Assembly: GCA_963210315.1 (NCBI GenBank)
Contig: OY723317.1
Coordinates: 1,240,001-1,304,000 of the forward strand
Length of the DNA: 64,000 nucleotides
Reading direction: 5' to 3'
Source: Rhynchopus euleeides
Lineage: Eukaryota; Euglenozoa; Diplonemea; Diplonemida; Diplonemidae
Part shown: positions 9,061 through 21,600 of the stretch, one piece after another
How the letters are laid out: each line of letters starts with the position of its first letter
Position numbering within the stretch: the first letter of the stretch is position 1
The notes under the pieces: generated by a model
Databases searched by the model: none
The model's input: the letters and a program-made list of their open reading frames with translations, nothing else
What the model was told of the DNA's origin: nothing
Program-made: the position numbers and the translations under genes

Positions 9061-10580
9061 GGCATGTGCCTGGTCTTGGAGCCAAGTCCTTGCGCGTACG
9101 GGGCTGCGGCATGTCGGTTCCAGCACCCTCGCGGAAGGCTGGGCCCGAGCACTGATCTCTAAGAGACGAACCACCTTGCGAATGCGATCGGGTTTGCGGG
9201 CTTGCGGCCATGACATCTCGAAAGGGTCGTCATGTTTCGGGTTCGACTTGGTGGGCATCCGTGGCATGCAAGAGATGGCACACCAGGAGCCACGCAGCAC
9301 CAGGTCGACCTGGATCTGATCGAGCTCAGGGGGAAGGAAGCACAGTCACCAAAGTGATATCACCGCCGGCCTCAACCACCAAACTGCAACCGCAGAAGTT
9401 CCGCTATTCTCACAAGGGAAGGCGCCCTGGGATGTAGCAGTGATTTGTGTGCAGCGCCATCAAGTGACACTGACCGCCTTGAACAGAGAGGTAGTGTACA
9501 GATGGCGATCAGTGAGAGGGCGTGCTGTGTCCTCCCACTTCCCCATCTACCTCCATTCGTTCACCGTTGTTGATAGCGATTTTTTCGCCATTTTTTCGAA
9601 TCGTATGCATCGGTCAGGCCGAGTGAATCAAAATAGCGCAAAAATCACACCAAAATCTGTGTCTGAGGCACAGAAATCGTGCAAAAAAGCACCCAAAAAA
9701 AGTGCAAAAAACCCAAAATAGGATTTCGAAAATTGGCCAAAATACCCCCAAAATAGAGCCACACCTGCTCATTTTTGGCGGTTTTTTTGTGACTTTGGGA
9801 CAGTAAAACAGTCAGAAAAAACGCCATAAAAAAATAGAAAGTGACCCCATCGTGATCCGCACAGAGCTCAAATAGTCCAAAGAAGGCAGAGAAGCGGAGA
9901 AGAAAAAATGGACCTAGCGGGTGGCCCGGTGGGGCCCGGTGGGTGGTGATGCCCTCGTCATGCAGGCCTCTTCTGTTTTGAAGGTGCACACATGGTGGAC
10001 TCCAGCCACCCTAGCGAGTGTCTAAGAGGGAGTCTAAGACTGCAGTCTGTACTGGAGACGGGAGTCTATTTTCCAGCTAATTTACGACTCCCGCTAGTTG
10101 AGACTCATGGGAGACACACGGTGTACTCCAGCGGAGGTAGGGTAACCTCCGCTGGAGTTCACCGTGTCGTCTGCCTCTGTGCAGCGTCACTCGGTGCCAT
10201 CGAATACATGGCGACAGCCCACCAACTCGAGACAGATCTGCTTGTCTGGAGGGCTGAGACGAGAACACGAACGACTTTCAAGCAATCTTGAAGGTCGCCA
10301 AGCCTATTGGGGGCAACTAACAGATGAGATTTGTTTGTTGCCTGTCGTCACAGCTAGGTGCCCATTTCCTCGATAACGGAATGTGTGCAGAGATCTCGTG
10401 GACCCTTTGGCCATTCTGTCGTGCACCCACTCCACCCACAACGCACACCTGTCACGAGTGGTCGCTCCCCCGTCCTCCTCCACCCTGAAGGTTGAACCCT
10501 CAAGGACCAGTGATCTCCTGCTGGCCGGGCTGCGATACAGCGAAGCCTTCCTACTTACAAGCGAATCCAGACTGTAGGGA

Positions 10581-10640
10581 ACAGATGATCACTACCGTGG
10601 CCTCCGGCGGCTGGGGGGCTCCGCCCCCCAGACCCCCCTG
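10581..10640 (+). repeat. 60-bp dispersed GC-rich repeat
   Basis: Forward copy in the right third of hAT copy A. The equivalent position in copy B (46304-46363) also carries it, so it was present before the two elements separated. Confidence 0.9.
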
Positions 10641-10882
10641 CGTAAAAAAATTGCACCAGACCGGTTTTTTGGCCGAGAGTCCAAACTTTCAAAGCAGCTG
10701 CTGCGCCTGCCCCACCAAGCAGCCTCAGTACGACAGGACGCGCGCAGGCACCGGGCCCTCTCAGATTCTGGGAGGGTTTGCGCGGGTCGCGCGCGCCGAA
10801 GGCGCGCGCGAAAAATTTTCAAAACCAGAAAAACCGGAAAACGGCGCCAGAAAAAAAGTCTATCTTATACCCTGGAGGATAT

Positions 10883-11716
10883 CACCCCTAAAGAAAAATG
10901 GAGCACTATCGACACATGTCACCAGGGCTTCCCACAATCTTCATCCCTCCAAAAAGTCATGACGATTTTTTCTACAGAAAAAAAGGCTCTCAAAAATTTC
11001 CGCCGCGCGCTTCGCGCGCGGCGGCTTCGGCCATGATGCTCGGTGGGCCATGCGGCCGGGGCGGGGTGGGCGGGGCGGTCACTATCCTGAACTCGTGTCG
11101 GGCATTTTTCCTACTTCGTGCTGCCTGCCGCATTGACCGGGCGCTTCTTCTGACTACTGGTCGCATAGTGCGTTGCCTCTTCCACGAGGTTGGCAGGCAG
11201 GGGCTCGAACTTTTTTCAGCCCTCCTTCATTGCATGAATTGCTACAGAACATAAGAATTTGGGGGAAGGTCATTAAAGATTTCCCCGCCCCCTCGCTCCA
11301 CGTTACTAACTATTCTACCACTCCAGGAGATCATTCACAGGACAGGACTCCTCTACAGGACTCCTGAAAAACCGAGGTTCTGCCCCCCCAGAAGACACAC
11401 ATAGCATTTGCAAGATTTCCTCCTCCAACCAGCGAAAAGGCCAAAAATGGCCAAAAAAAACCGGGTTTTCTGTTCGCCATTTAAAGAAGAACTGGACAAG
11501 CCATAAACCAGAATGACACCCCCACCCCCCTCTGGGCGGAATAGGGTTAATGAATTGGGGTGGGGGTGGGAGGTGTGGGGTGGCATGACCTGAGGGCCAG
11601 AAGGCGCCCCCTGGCACGCCTGCCACCGACGGTGGGGGCTTTCGCCGCTGCGGCAGCTGGTAAGCTAGCCGTGGTGACACAAACGCACTCTCTTAGGTGC
11701 AATTCGGTGTAACTTT
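10883..11716. other. Intergenic with a GC hairpin
   Basis: A perfect GC stem CGCCGCGCGC-TT-CGCGCGCGGCG lies at 11001-11024, similar to hairpins at 4319, 10791, 30888, 35429 and 46514. The rest shows no gene. Confidence 0.5.
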
Positions 11717-11925
11717 CTAACGTGTAACCTTGCTCGTCGCCCTGGCGCTGCTGACGTAGTCGCCTTCGGCCCCCTCTAGCATGCCTGCGTTCAAGAGGTA
11801 TCGTAGCACCTGTGCCAGCGGAGGGTGTTGATTCTCGTCGTCCCCAGGGCAGCTCTGTGGTCTGAGCCTTGCTCACCTGAGTTGAGCAGGTGACGGAGGG
11901 TGCACGGCGCGGGACTGCGCTTGGC
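11717..11925 (-). pseudogene. Short coding-like segment with a frame break
   Basis: Reading the minus strand, LRHLLNSGEQGSDHRAALG continues after a one-base shift in a GGGG run into DDENQHPPLAQVLRYLLNAG and ends at a stop (11717-11719). The composition resembles helical repeat protein. It could be the damaged or mis-sequenced last exon of the NACHT gene just upstream, or an unrelated remnant. Confidence 0.3.
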
Positions 11926-11932
11926 GTGTGCA

Positions 11933-14900
11933 CTAGCAATCAGCGGGAGCGCCACCTAGCAGCCTGCATGTATGGGGGGGTGTCACAGTGTCAAGCCCTG
12001 TGCAGAGATGGGGAATAGGCACGACGGGTCCACTGCCGATCACAGTCGCCACACGCCAGGATGCTGCACAGGGTCGGATCCTGTTGTCGTCACAAACGGC
12101 TGATGCATCCCAGACACGAACGGTGTTGTCTCGAGATCCTGAGATAATCTTCGATCCGTCTGGCGTGACAGCCACGGAGCTAACAGTGGAATTATGTCCT
12201 TCAAGATTCTGCAACACCTTTCCTGTTGATGCATCCCAGACACGAACGCTGTTGTCGGAGGATCCTGAGATGAACTTCGATCCGTCTGGCGTGACAGCCA
12301 CGGAGTTAACAGAGCGATGTCCTTCAAGATTCTGCAACACCTTCCCTGTTGATGCATCCCAGACACGGACGCTGTTGTCGTGGGATCCTGAGATGATCTT
12401 CGATTCGTCTGGCGTGACAGCCACGGAGAAAACAAGGGAGGTATGTCCTTCAAGGTTCTGCAACACCTTCCCTGTTGATACATCCCAGACACGAACGATT
12501 TTGTCTTCCGATCCTGAGATGATCTTCGATCCGTCTGGCGTGACAGCCACGGAGGCAACAGGGAAGGCATGTCCTTCAAGATTCTGCAACACCTTCCCGG
12601 TTGATGCATCCCAGACACGAACGCTGCTGTCCCTTGCTCCTGAGATGATCTTCGATCCGTCTGGCGTGACAGACACGGAGGTAACAGGGGCGGGATGTCC
12701 TTCAAGATTCTGCAACACCTTCCCTGTTGATGCATCCCAGACACGAACGCTGTTGCCGCAGGATCCTGAGATGAACTTCGATCCGTCTGGCATGACAGCC
12801 ACGGAGGAAACACGGGTGGCGTGACCCAACAGAGGCGGGAGAGGGGCGCCGAAGGAGCAGCCTTCCCAGTTGGAGTGTGTGAGATCCGCTGTTTCGATGA
12901 AAGCGTGCTCCAGCCAGCAGCTGTGGAAGCGGCTCTGGTACAGGACAGCCCCACACAGGCGTGCGTGGCGGAGATCGCTGTGCTGCACCAAGACACCCGT
13001 GAGATCGCAGTCGAACACGTATTGCGTGCGCACAGAGAGTGCCATGGCGTTGGAAGTAGTCGCAGGGGATACCGTCTCGCCACCACCAGCGGGGCGACTC
13101 GCCAGGACCAGTGGCAGCAGCTCGGACGTCACCTTTGCATCCCGCGCTTGGCCTCCACATGTGAGCACCGTGTCCGCAAAGTACTGCAGCACGTTCGGCG
13201 CATCCTGGCTGAAGGCCCTGCGCACCTTAGACCCAAGCGTGTCGGCCACACCGCCCTCCCGTGACAGCCGCCGTGCCACAAGGAACTCCCCAAGCGTCTT
13301 GTGCCGGAATGTAAACGCACTGCTGTCGTCCTCGAAGCTCTCCACACGGAAGGGCAGCAGCCGGAACGCCTTATCCGCCTCGTCATTGCCTACGCTGTCC
13401 TCCTTCAACAGGCGCGCCCGCTCTGTGCCCAGCACTCCTTGCCACGTCTGTGCCTCCAGCATCGTGCACGCAATGAGCTCCCCCACCCGCAGCACTTCCT
13501 CCACGCGCGCTGCAACGTCTGCCGTCAGCTTGCCCTCCGTCGTGCGCTCCCCAGCAGCAGCCGTCCCCTGGCACAACCCCACCTCGACGTGCATCTGCAG
13601 GTACGCCTCGTACACCGCCACATCACTCAGGGACTGCTGTGCTTGTGCACTGCCCGACACCAGAGCGCCCCTCGCGTAGCACGCCATGTGAAGCAGAAAC
13701 GGGTTGCGCAGCTGCGACAGCACCTCCACTTCAACACCTGTTTGGGGAGGAACTGCGTCCGACACCGGGCGCACCTTGCTGATGTACGTCTCCGCGTCTT
13801 TCTGCGTGAAGGGCTGCATGTACAGCGACCTCGTTGCCGCAGATCCGCAGATCTGCGACGGCGTGTGTCCCACACTCTTCAGGCACTCCCCGCGTGTCGT
13901 CACGATCACGCTGCACTGCTTCGCACACCACGGGTGCAGCCGCAGCACCCCTTGCCCGTCACTGGCCTTGTACGCCACATCCAAATGTTCCTGCGTCAGC
14001 CCCACCTCATCCAGCGAGTCCAGGATCACCACAACGTCGTACGCCGTGCTCAGGTAATCAAACGCAGCCTCCTCCAGCCCGAAGGACTTCCGGATGAACT
14101 CGTCGACCCCGCCGCGTCTTGTGAAGGTAGACGCACCAATCGCCGGCAGCGCCACAAAGACAGGGAACACGGGCTTCTTTCTCTGTGCCGCCACCCCGTC
14201 TGCCCTCTCCTTCTCCTGCAGCAGGTGGCACAGAACCGCAACCGCCGCAGATGTCTTCCCGGTCCCTCCGTCCCCGAGCAGGCACAGCGGGTCCCGCGGC
14301 CTCTCCTTCGCCCTCGCCCCCTCCTCCCCGTGCCTGTCTGCCGCAAGCCACCCGTCCACCTTGTGCAGCAGCATCCTCGTCTCCGCCTCCGCCACATGTG
14401 TGTCGTCCCCGACCCTGCCCTCCACGTAGCTGTCCAGGAACCCTGCGAAGAGCGACGCCGTGTGTTTTAGCACCTGCCGCACCGCCTCAACCTGGTCCGC
14501 CACAACATGCGGCTGTGTCTGCACGCCGGTGCTGGTGTCGTGTTCGTCGTGCCCAGCCACCTCTTGCATCACAACCACGTCGAAGGGCTGCCCCACCATC
14601 CGCAGCTGCGTCGGGGACAGCTTCCACTGTACCCGGAACTCGATGTTGCTGTCGTACAGCAGCTCCGCCTCCTGCGGGAACACGCTTGCAAACCCCACCT
14701 CCGCCGCACCCTGCTTCGCCACAATCACAAAGAACGCCCCCGCCTTCCCGTACATGAAAGTCTTCGCCACATCCTGCTCCCTCGTCGTCGACGTGAAGGC
14801 GTTCCACACCACCGACGTCCCCACCTTGTACTGCGCCGACACGTTCACGTTAATCCCGCGGAACACCGTGACCAGGCTCGGTCGCCGACTCCGGATCAGC

Positions 14901-15940
14901 CGCGTCAGCTTCGTGATCAGCGGCTGGAACGTCTCAATAACGTGCAGCTCCGGTGCCTTCTGAAGACTGAAGGCGCTGCCAGACTCCCACGCTTCCTTCG
15001 ACAGCCCAATCTCCCGCATCGCCCGATTCATCCCGAAGTACAGTGCGGGCCGCACGGAGTCTGCGCCGTGGTTCCGCAGCACAACCGCGTCGGTGAAATT
15101 CTTGTGGTACTGCTTGACGATGGGTGCATCGTCTCTGTCGCACTCAATATCGCCCTTCGCGTCGATCTGTAGTCCACGCAGTCGCAGGTGAAGAGGTAGC
15201 CTGCACACAGATGCTCGAACCAGTCGTCCACCGCCATCCAGTCTTCGACTTTGTCTGGTGATTCCTCCACACGCTGCAGCAGCCGCTGCACAACAAACCG
15301 CAGCCCCAGCAGCATGCTGTCGACGTGGTATGCCCGGTACCCGAGATCCGGCTGCACCTCCAGTAGCTGCACCAGCCACTCCAGCAGCGGTGTCTCGCAC
15401 GCCTTGTCGTTGTTCGTAAAGCAAATTTTCCGCCCACCCATGTGGTTCTGCAGAAGATCGCTCGTCTTGTCCTTGTTACTGGGTTTGTGTGTGTGGGGCT
15501 CCTGTGACACCGACTGAGCGGGCGGCTGCGACTCCTGCTGTGCGTTCGATGCAGTGCGGCATGCTGCAGCAGCAACAGCTTCAGCATGTGCCTTCCAGCG
15601 CGGATGCTCGTCTGTGAGGAAGCGCTGCAGCCTGCTGGCCACGTTTGTCTGCATCTCCTTGACTTGCTCTCGGAGCGCCACCAGCAGCGCACTGCGTGTA
15701 CTTTCCTCGTGGTGCTGCAACGCGTACCATACCGGTGTGCGCCCCTCGCCGTCCGCAACGCTGGCTGCCCCGCGCTCTACCAGAAACTTGACTGCTTCGA
15801 CAGCAGCGGGAACCCCCCTGCACCCTGGCTGCAACACCGTCCGCCCGGTGTGTGGATCCGCCGCCTTCGCATCCGCCTTGTGATCCTCCAGCAGCTGCCG
15901 CCACTTGCCCCCCTCCAGTGCCTCCTTCACTTCGCGTGTA
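11933..15940 (-). CDS. Ankyrin-like/ART/NACHT/pentapeptide/WD40 STAND protein
   Basis: Transcribed right to left. The 5' part (about 15940-15170) has an ankyrin-like stretch (TGRTVLQPGCRGVPAAVEAV, then VERGAASVADGEGRTPVWYA). After a one-base frame discontinuity near 15167 comes an ADP-ribosyltransferase domain of R-S-E type: VFRGI (R at about 14860), FTSTT (about 14790) and the E-x-E pair QEAELLY (about 14667). Next is a NACHT NTPase with Walker A GDGGTGKTS (about 14260) and Walker B VVVILDSLDEVG (about 14020). A pentapeptide-like region (about 13016-12862) leads to six WD40 repeats (12853-12102). Such STAND proteins sense a ligand through C-terminal repeats, oligomerise by nucleotide exchange and activate an effector, here probably an ADP-ribosyltransferase acting in the cytoplasm. 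The true first exon and the last one are not certain: a GTTTGT donor follows the sixth repeat near 12093. The frame break may be an intron, an assembly error or a real mutation. Confidence 0.85.
12102..12853 (-). repeat. Six near-identical WD40-encoding tandem repeats
   Basis: The phrase coding for VRVWDASTGKVLQNLEGH recurs at 12102, 12228, 12351, 12477, 12603 and 12729. Spacing is 126, 123, 126, 126 and 126 bp, so one unit has lost exactly one codon (HRSVNSV). The units differ mainly in the few codons around the blade loop while the framework is almost unchanged, as in fast-evolving NACHT-WD40 recognition proteins. A usual propeller has seven blades; only six are visible. Confidence 0.92.
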
Positions 15941-18649
15941 CTGCCCCACCACGGCCGCCCCCATCCCACCCACCGACCTGGGATGTGTTGTGCACACCCG
16001 CGTCCGTGTCCCTTTTCTAGTGCAGTGTGTAACGTAGAATCTGTAACGTGTAATGTACATGTTGGGCAGAATGATGTGGGTACACTTGGGCATGTCTCAA
16101 GACCCTGTGCCAAAGGAATGCACTGTGTGCGTGACGAGGCCCGGTGACGGGAGGAGATGTGTTGGGGGGTATCGCATCGGGTCGCCATGCAGAGCAACAT
16201 GCTGTGGGTACACTCGCCGCGGCCCCCCGAGCATGAGGTACCATCTAAACACAGCTTTGTGGATTGGAGAAAATACGAGGCAGCCAACACAGTCCCTGCG
16301 AGGGATAGTGTTCAGGGAAATGATTCCCTCACAACAAAGTATGGAGGGGTGGTGGAAGCGGCCAACAGAACAGCAGGGGTGTTCTCCTTTCTTCATGTTT
16401 CCTGGTAGCGAGTGAGTGAAGCAAACGGAAAGGATGGTATTTTGCTCGAACTGACTGGCATCACCTCTTCTCCCCTTTTTCGTGCACCTTCTGGACTTCA
16501 GACAAACACAAGCACACAACATCAGTTGGGGTGATCGAAATCCCGTTTTTGAGCCACATGGAACCTACACGGAGCCCGGTTCTCGATCTCCCCAATCAGG
16601 GAGGAGTGGTCGAAGCGGTCAACAAACCAACAGGCACGTGCCCCTCATTCCCACCAACAACCCCCACACAACACAAGGGCCCTGAGCCCCGTTGCGTCGA
16701 GTTGTATCCTAATCGATGAGGACCAGAATACTGCAAGCACACGCCCCACCCCGCGACGGGACAGGGACAAAATGGAAGCTGCCGAGTGAGGTGGGGGCGG
16801 TGCGGTGACGCCGATACGGCCTGTATGGCCGGACCGTGGCGTCCCGCTTCTACCGTAGGCGCAGCACCTGCTGTTTTTAGACAACGGGGTGCACAATAGA
16901 CCTTGGTACCATTATGGCATATGAGTTTACTTCTAGCGTTGACGCTTACACGTCACACTTACAAACCCTTCTGTCCGATAACGGGGGGCGCTGTGCAGAG
17001 CACGCTGGCGATCCAAATGCACCACGTGGGGGCAGAGAAGGTACAGCACGAAGGGGGGGGGGGTGCAGGATGGAGGAGCAGACGCACAGTGGTTTTTATT
17101 TAAAGTAGAGATCCCTGTGCGGCGGTGTTCTACATTGCGTGTGTGAGAAGAAAATGAAAAAAATCGGGTGTTATGTTGTGCTGGTCAATAAGTGATAAAG
17201 TGACTTCGGTGTCGCGCCCTTCGATTGTTTGTTTCCTTTTATTGAGACGGTGTCTATGCAAGCTGCCAGATGTGCATGACCTGACATAGACACGCCGTAA
17301 CACATGCGCACACCATATGTCATGCACGCCTGGTTCAGTGTGAATATAAGCCTGTGTTTGGCATGCCAAACCCGAGCGAAGACAAACATGACGTGTTCTG
17401 TCTTCACCCAGCCAAACTGTTGATTTTTTTTTCACTGTGAAGGGAAATCGTATTCCTTCCCCTTGCTGTAGACACCCTGCCCAACAAACTGTGGTTTGCT
17501 TTGTGACCACTAGAACCCGGTGGGGATGTGTGATGCATTAGCGACTATATTCTTTCGACGGCAGCTCATTGGCCTGAGGGTAGAGACAGAAGGCACACAG
17601 GAGGCAAGAGATACGACAGAGCCTGGGGAAATCGGCGCACGCTGTGGCCCGACAAATGGCTAACTCGATGACACGGCGGAGTGGCACAGAAGGGAAATCA
17701 TTTGAAAAAACGATATCGCTCCTGCCCGGTGCAAGTTAGGTGGCAAAGCGTCTCCCCACGACAAGGAGGCGATCGTGGCGGTGGCGGTAGCGGGGGGCAG
17801 GGAAGTGTGGTATTGAGGAGGGGGGGGGATTTGTCAAATGTAAACTTGCAAATCTGTTGGGGGGGAGGGGGGGGGGAGATAACGGGCGGAGGTGAGGTCT
17901 TCCGGTGCCAGGAATGGCAGAAGAATCGCCGGAGTGCTGGGGGGGGGGTATTAAATGCAGAAATCTCTGTTCCGCGCTGTATAAAATCCGCATGTGAAGT
18001 GGAGAGGGGGGGGGGGGTGGGGGTAAATAGATGCACTGGACCCCACATGGCCATTGGAAAATGCAGGGGATTCCAGGGGGGGGGGGGGGGAACGCGTGAG
18101 TGGACCGGAGAAGATAATACGGTCAGAGGACTCGTTTTAAAATAACATAACATATCAGCCGCCAGAATTGGATGGAAAAAGCTCCTCATCGCAACACAGG
18201 GTGTTTTGACACCTTGTGTTGTGCAGGTTCTATTGCGCCACATCGAAAGAGGATTTGTGACAGTCATTCGCACCGGGAGAGCCGCCCGCTCTCTGGCAGA
18301 ACCTCTGCAGGCGCATGTGTGTCCAGGCACAATAGCTGGACCAGCAGTCATTTGACATCATTCTTTTCCCGTGGCCTGACGCAGGCCATATCAAGAAAGA
18401 CAAAACTAATGCAACCGAGTGAATCTCAAGAGAGAAGGTAGCAACGACAGTTTGTGTTCTTCGAACGCAGAACACCCCACCAGCCTGCCGGGCGTGTGAA
18501 GTGTTCGCAAGGATCCGCACGGTGAAAAGTTTCCTGAGTTGGCTACGCCGAACTAACAAAAAAATATAACCCAAATGTGCCGCCGGCCCACACCGCCGGT
18601 CCCCAGGAATGCAGAATGCATGCACGAGCTAGCCGCAACTGCCCCTAAC
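15941..18649. other. Intergenic, no gene recognised
   Basis: Upstream exons of the NACHT gene may lie at 15941-16500, but no frame is convincing. From 17.7 to 18.1 kb there are several G runs of 7-12 bases. A segment at 16938-17020 (GTTGACGCTTACACGTCACA, later GCAGAGCACG) resembles the dispersed repeat at 35278. Confidence 0.5.
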
Positions 18650-21600
18650 TCACTTGCTGAACCACCCGCGTGCCTGCGGCTGCTGGAAGACACTCTGGCT
18701 CGAAGGCTGCTTCGTCTGTGAGGGTGGGGGGGGGGGGGGGTGGGAGTGGGTGGTGACAAAACACATCCTCTAGCCCTGGCTGTGAGACACTTTCTGAACT
18801 GTTGCGGAAGGCGTGCAAAGCTGCCCACCCCACCCCCCGCCCAGCAGTCAACGAAGTGTGCGACCAAACAACTCAACAAAAAAGGCTCGCGTGTTGTGGT
18901 GTGTGTGTGGTAAGGTTTTAAGTGAGGAGACTCTGCGGACCATTGCTCGTCCACTCCCCATACTATGCTGCAGCGTGTGTGAGTGTTGACAGTGGGGATC
19001 ACATCAACAGCAAGTGCTCGGTGTGTCTCCACGAATATGAAAATATTCACGTGTGGTTGTGTGTGCCCTATGGCCATACCTCCAGCCCCCGCTTCTGCGG
19101 CTTGTGCTCATGCAAAATTGCGTTCAGATTTGACTCGAAAAGGGTCACAACGCTCAGCACCTTGTGCACCTCCGTGGCCATCTGGTCGATCTGCGCGAGA
19201 GGGGGGGGGGGGGGGATGATGACAAGGAAGATGGCTCTAATTGGGCCGCGTACGCCGTACGCACTTTTTGAAAATCACGCTGCGTACGCGTACGCAGCCA
19301 CCACTGCAGTAGGGGGGGTCATTAGCCCCCCCCCCCCCCCCCGACCCCCCCAGAAAAAACCCTGGTGGCATCGTTCTTACTCCATGTTTGTAGCAGATGT
19401 CATAATAGGCACACAAGGCAACGTGGGCATACCCGCTTCTCCATTGCAGATAGCCGGTTTTCATGCGACGTCTCCTCGACGTGATGCCCGGCACGTCGGG
19501 ACGTCGGGCGGGAGCCGTGCACCCCTTGCAGCTGCTCTATATCCGGGTGGATGTACTCCGTCGTGCCGAACCTACACCCCTTTGCTGTGCCAGTATCACG
19601 GTCGGGATCATGCAGCTCATCTGTGGAGGTAATGCTTGGCGCATTTTCCGTCCGCAGAGATGCGCCGGAACATCTGATGAGGGAGGTGGGTGGAGACACA
19701 GCAAGGCACGTGTTGTGAGCGGATTTGAACGATATTTTTGCACACACAAGGGCAGGGCTAGGACCCGTGCAGGGTTAGCCCACCTTAGAAAGTGACCAAC
19801 ACACACACGTTAATCATCTTTTTAGTTTGATGTAGGACACACCGAGCAAAACCAAACTCTAAGGATGCCACCACTGTCCTTGCACACACACACCCAGGGA
19901 GGACCAACTCATCCCAACCCCCTCTCGAACCTGCCTGGCACCACACCGCCAGCCATACCGTTGGTGATCGGGCAGCTTATCGGCGTAGGAGAACACGGAT
20001 GTTTCGAGGATGTTCCCGCTCTCGAACAGCAGGTTGCTCCCCTGGGGGCTCTCGTGGCCAGGCCCCGGCGACCGGGCCAACGCTGTGACGGAGGAGCGGG
20101 GCTCGTGCGGGCCGATGCCGATGTCATTCTGCAGGGAGGTGCGCTTGGCGTGGGCAGCGTCGCGCATGCGGCGGAAGGACTGCGTCGCCTCGAAGGACTG
20201 CACCTTCACCGCCACCCCCGACCCGTCCGACTGGCGGCGCAGCTCGCGCGGCGACTCCTCGGTGGTGGTCGGGTGCATGGGCAGGCGCTCAGACCCGCCC
20301 CTCGAAATCGGGGGGCGCAACACATTGGCCAGGTCTGAGCCCTCCAGGAAGGAGGGGCGCGTCTTGGTTATCCCGGCCCGATTTATCCCGCGCTTGTCAG
20401 CTTCAGCCTCCACGCGCTCCCGGAGCTCCTCATAGTCCTTCATCAGCTTGCGGAAGTCGTATGTGTGGAGCTGGAACATGTCGCAGTAGGAGAGTGCCTG
20501 GATGCTTGCAGTGCGCGTCAGCTCCGGGTTGAGGAGCGCCATCTGAAGGGTGGTGTGGGGGTGTGCTGGCCCAGGCATAGCAACCACAAAGGCGAAGAGT
20601 TTCCGGGTTTTGTCATCCAAAGAATGCACTGGTATGTCTTTTTTCCCACTGTGGCAAAGGCTTTTTTGCTGATGTGACAAGAGAACTTGACCTCACTTCA
20701 CCTGCAGAGGGTATTCAAGTGAGAAGCTGTTGATATGCAGCGAGGCGAGACGCCGCCCCGCTTGCTCTCGGGTTGTGTTCAAAGCTTTTGGATGTTTATT
20801 GGGCTATACCTCTCCGAAGAAGTCACCGCGCTTCACAGTGGTGACAACCGTGCCGTACGACATTGTCGGGTCGGGGCGACCGCTGGTGTTGACGGAAGGG
20901 ACGATGACATCCGCAAACCCGTGCATCATGAAGTACATTTCATTGCCCTTCTCCCCAAACTCGATGATGAAGCAGTCCGGCTCGCAATACGTCTGCTCCA
21001 GGCAGCTGGCGAGGTCCAGCTTGCAGTCGACAGAAAGAGACTCAAACATCGGCACCTGTGGTATGGGGTAGTGGTGGGTGGTCAAGCAATAGCGTGCGTC
21101 CTTCAGAAAAAGACATGGGATTTACATTTCTTTGTTTTGTCCGAAGAGTGCCTGCTTGTGTACAATGTGTTGCAGGAGACCGAATGCTGCCACGAGTCTA
21201 GTTTAGTGCAACAGCTGTTATTCGGTGAAAAAGATAAGGCTGTTGTTTGTGCGCCAAATCCGGAGAAAAAACGCAAAAAAACCCCACCCCCCCTCTCCCC
21301 CCATCTTGCATGCGTCTCGTGTTAATACCCCCATAACGAGAAGGCCCCGCTATCTCCTCGATCGCGTCTCCCCCCACACCCCCTCCCTGACGATACCTTG
21401 GCAATGAGATCGACTCTCACGTACAGCCCCACCTCCTTCTGCATGGGTGTGGGCAGGCGCTCCAGGATGTGGGCAAAGCCAGATGCCGCATTCTGCTGGA
21501 GGGAGTGGTATTGAAAAGAAAGCACCTCCTGCTGCAGGCTTGCCGGTATGCAGTACTGCCGCATGATGGCCAGCGTCTCGCGCATCGAGTCCCGGTTCTG

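Larger units (their letters stand above)
8340..10874. mobile_element. Non-autonomous hAT transposon, copy A (2535 bp)
   Basis: The left terminus CAGGGGATAAGATAG and the right terminus CTATCTTATACCCTG form an imperfect TIR. They are flanked by a perfect 8-bp duplication GAGGATAT (8332-8339 and 10875-10882). Left-subterminal sequence is rich in GGTTTTCC/GGTTTTCAAAACC; the right side carries a GC hairpin (10791-10811). No transposase frame is found. Three 60-bp dispersed repeats lie inside. The last 1.1 kb (9765-10874) is shared with copy B at 44403-46597, which lacks an internal part of it; the central regions of the two copies differ. Confidence 0.88.

Noticed and set aside
13301..14470. 389-codon plus-strand frame opposite the NACHT domain
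   Set aside because: The minus strand has intact Walker motifs and ART residues; the plus frame is Arg/Leu/His-rich noise.
15160..15171. An 11-nt intron GTGGACTACAG
   Set aside because: It would restore the frame but is far below any known spliceosomal intron length; kept only as a curiosity in the finding on the frame switch.
19523..19673. Channel exon 5 ending at GGG/GTGCAC
   Set aside because: Phase would fit, but extending to AAGCGG/GTATGC at 19433 also fits phase and matches the donor consensus of the other introns.
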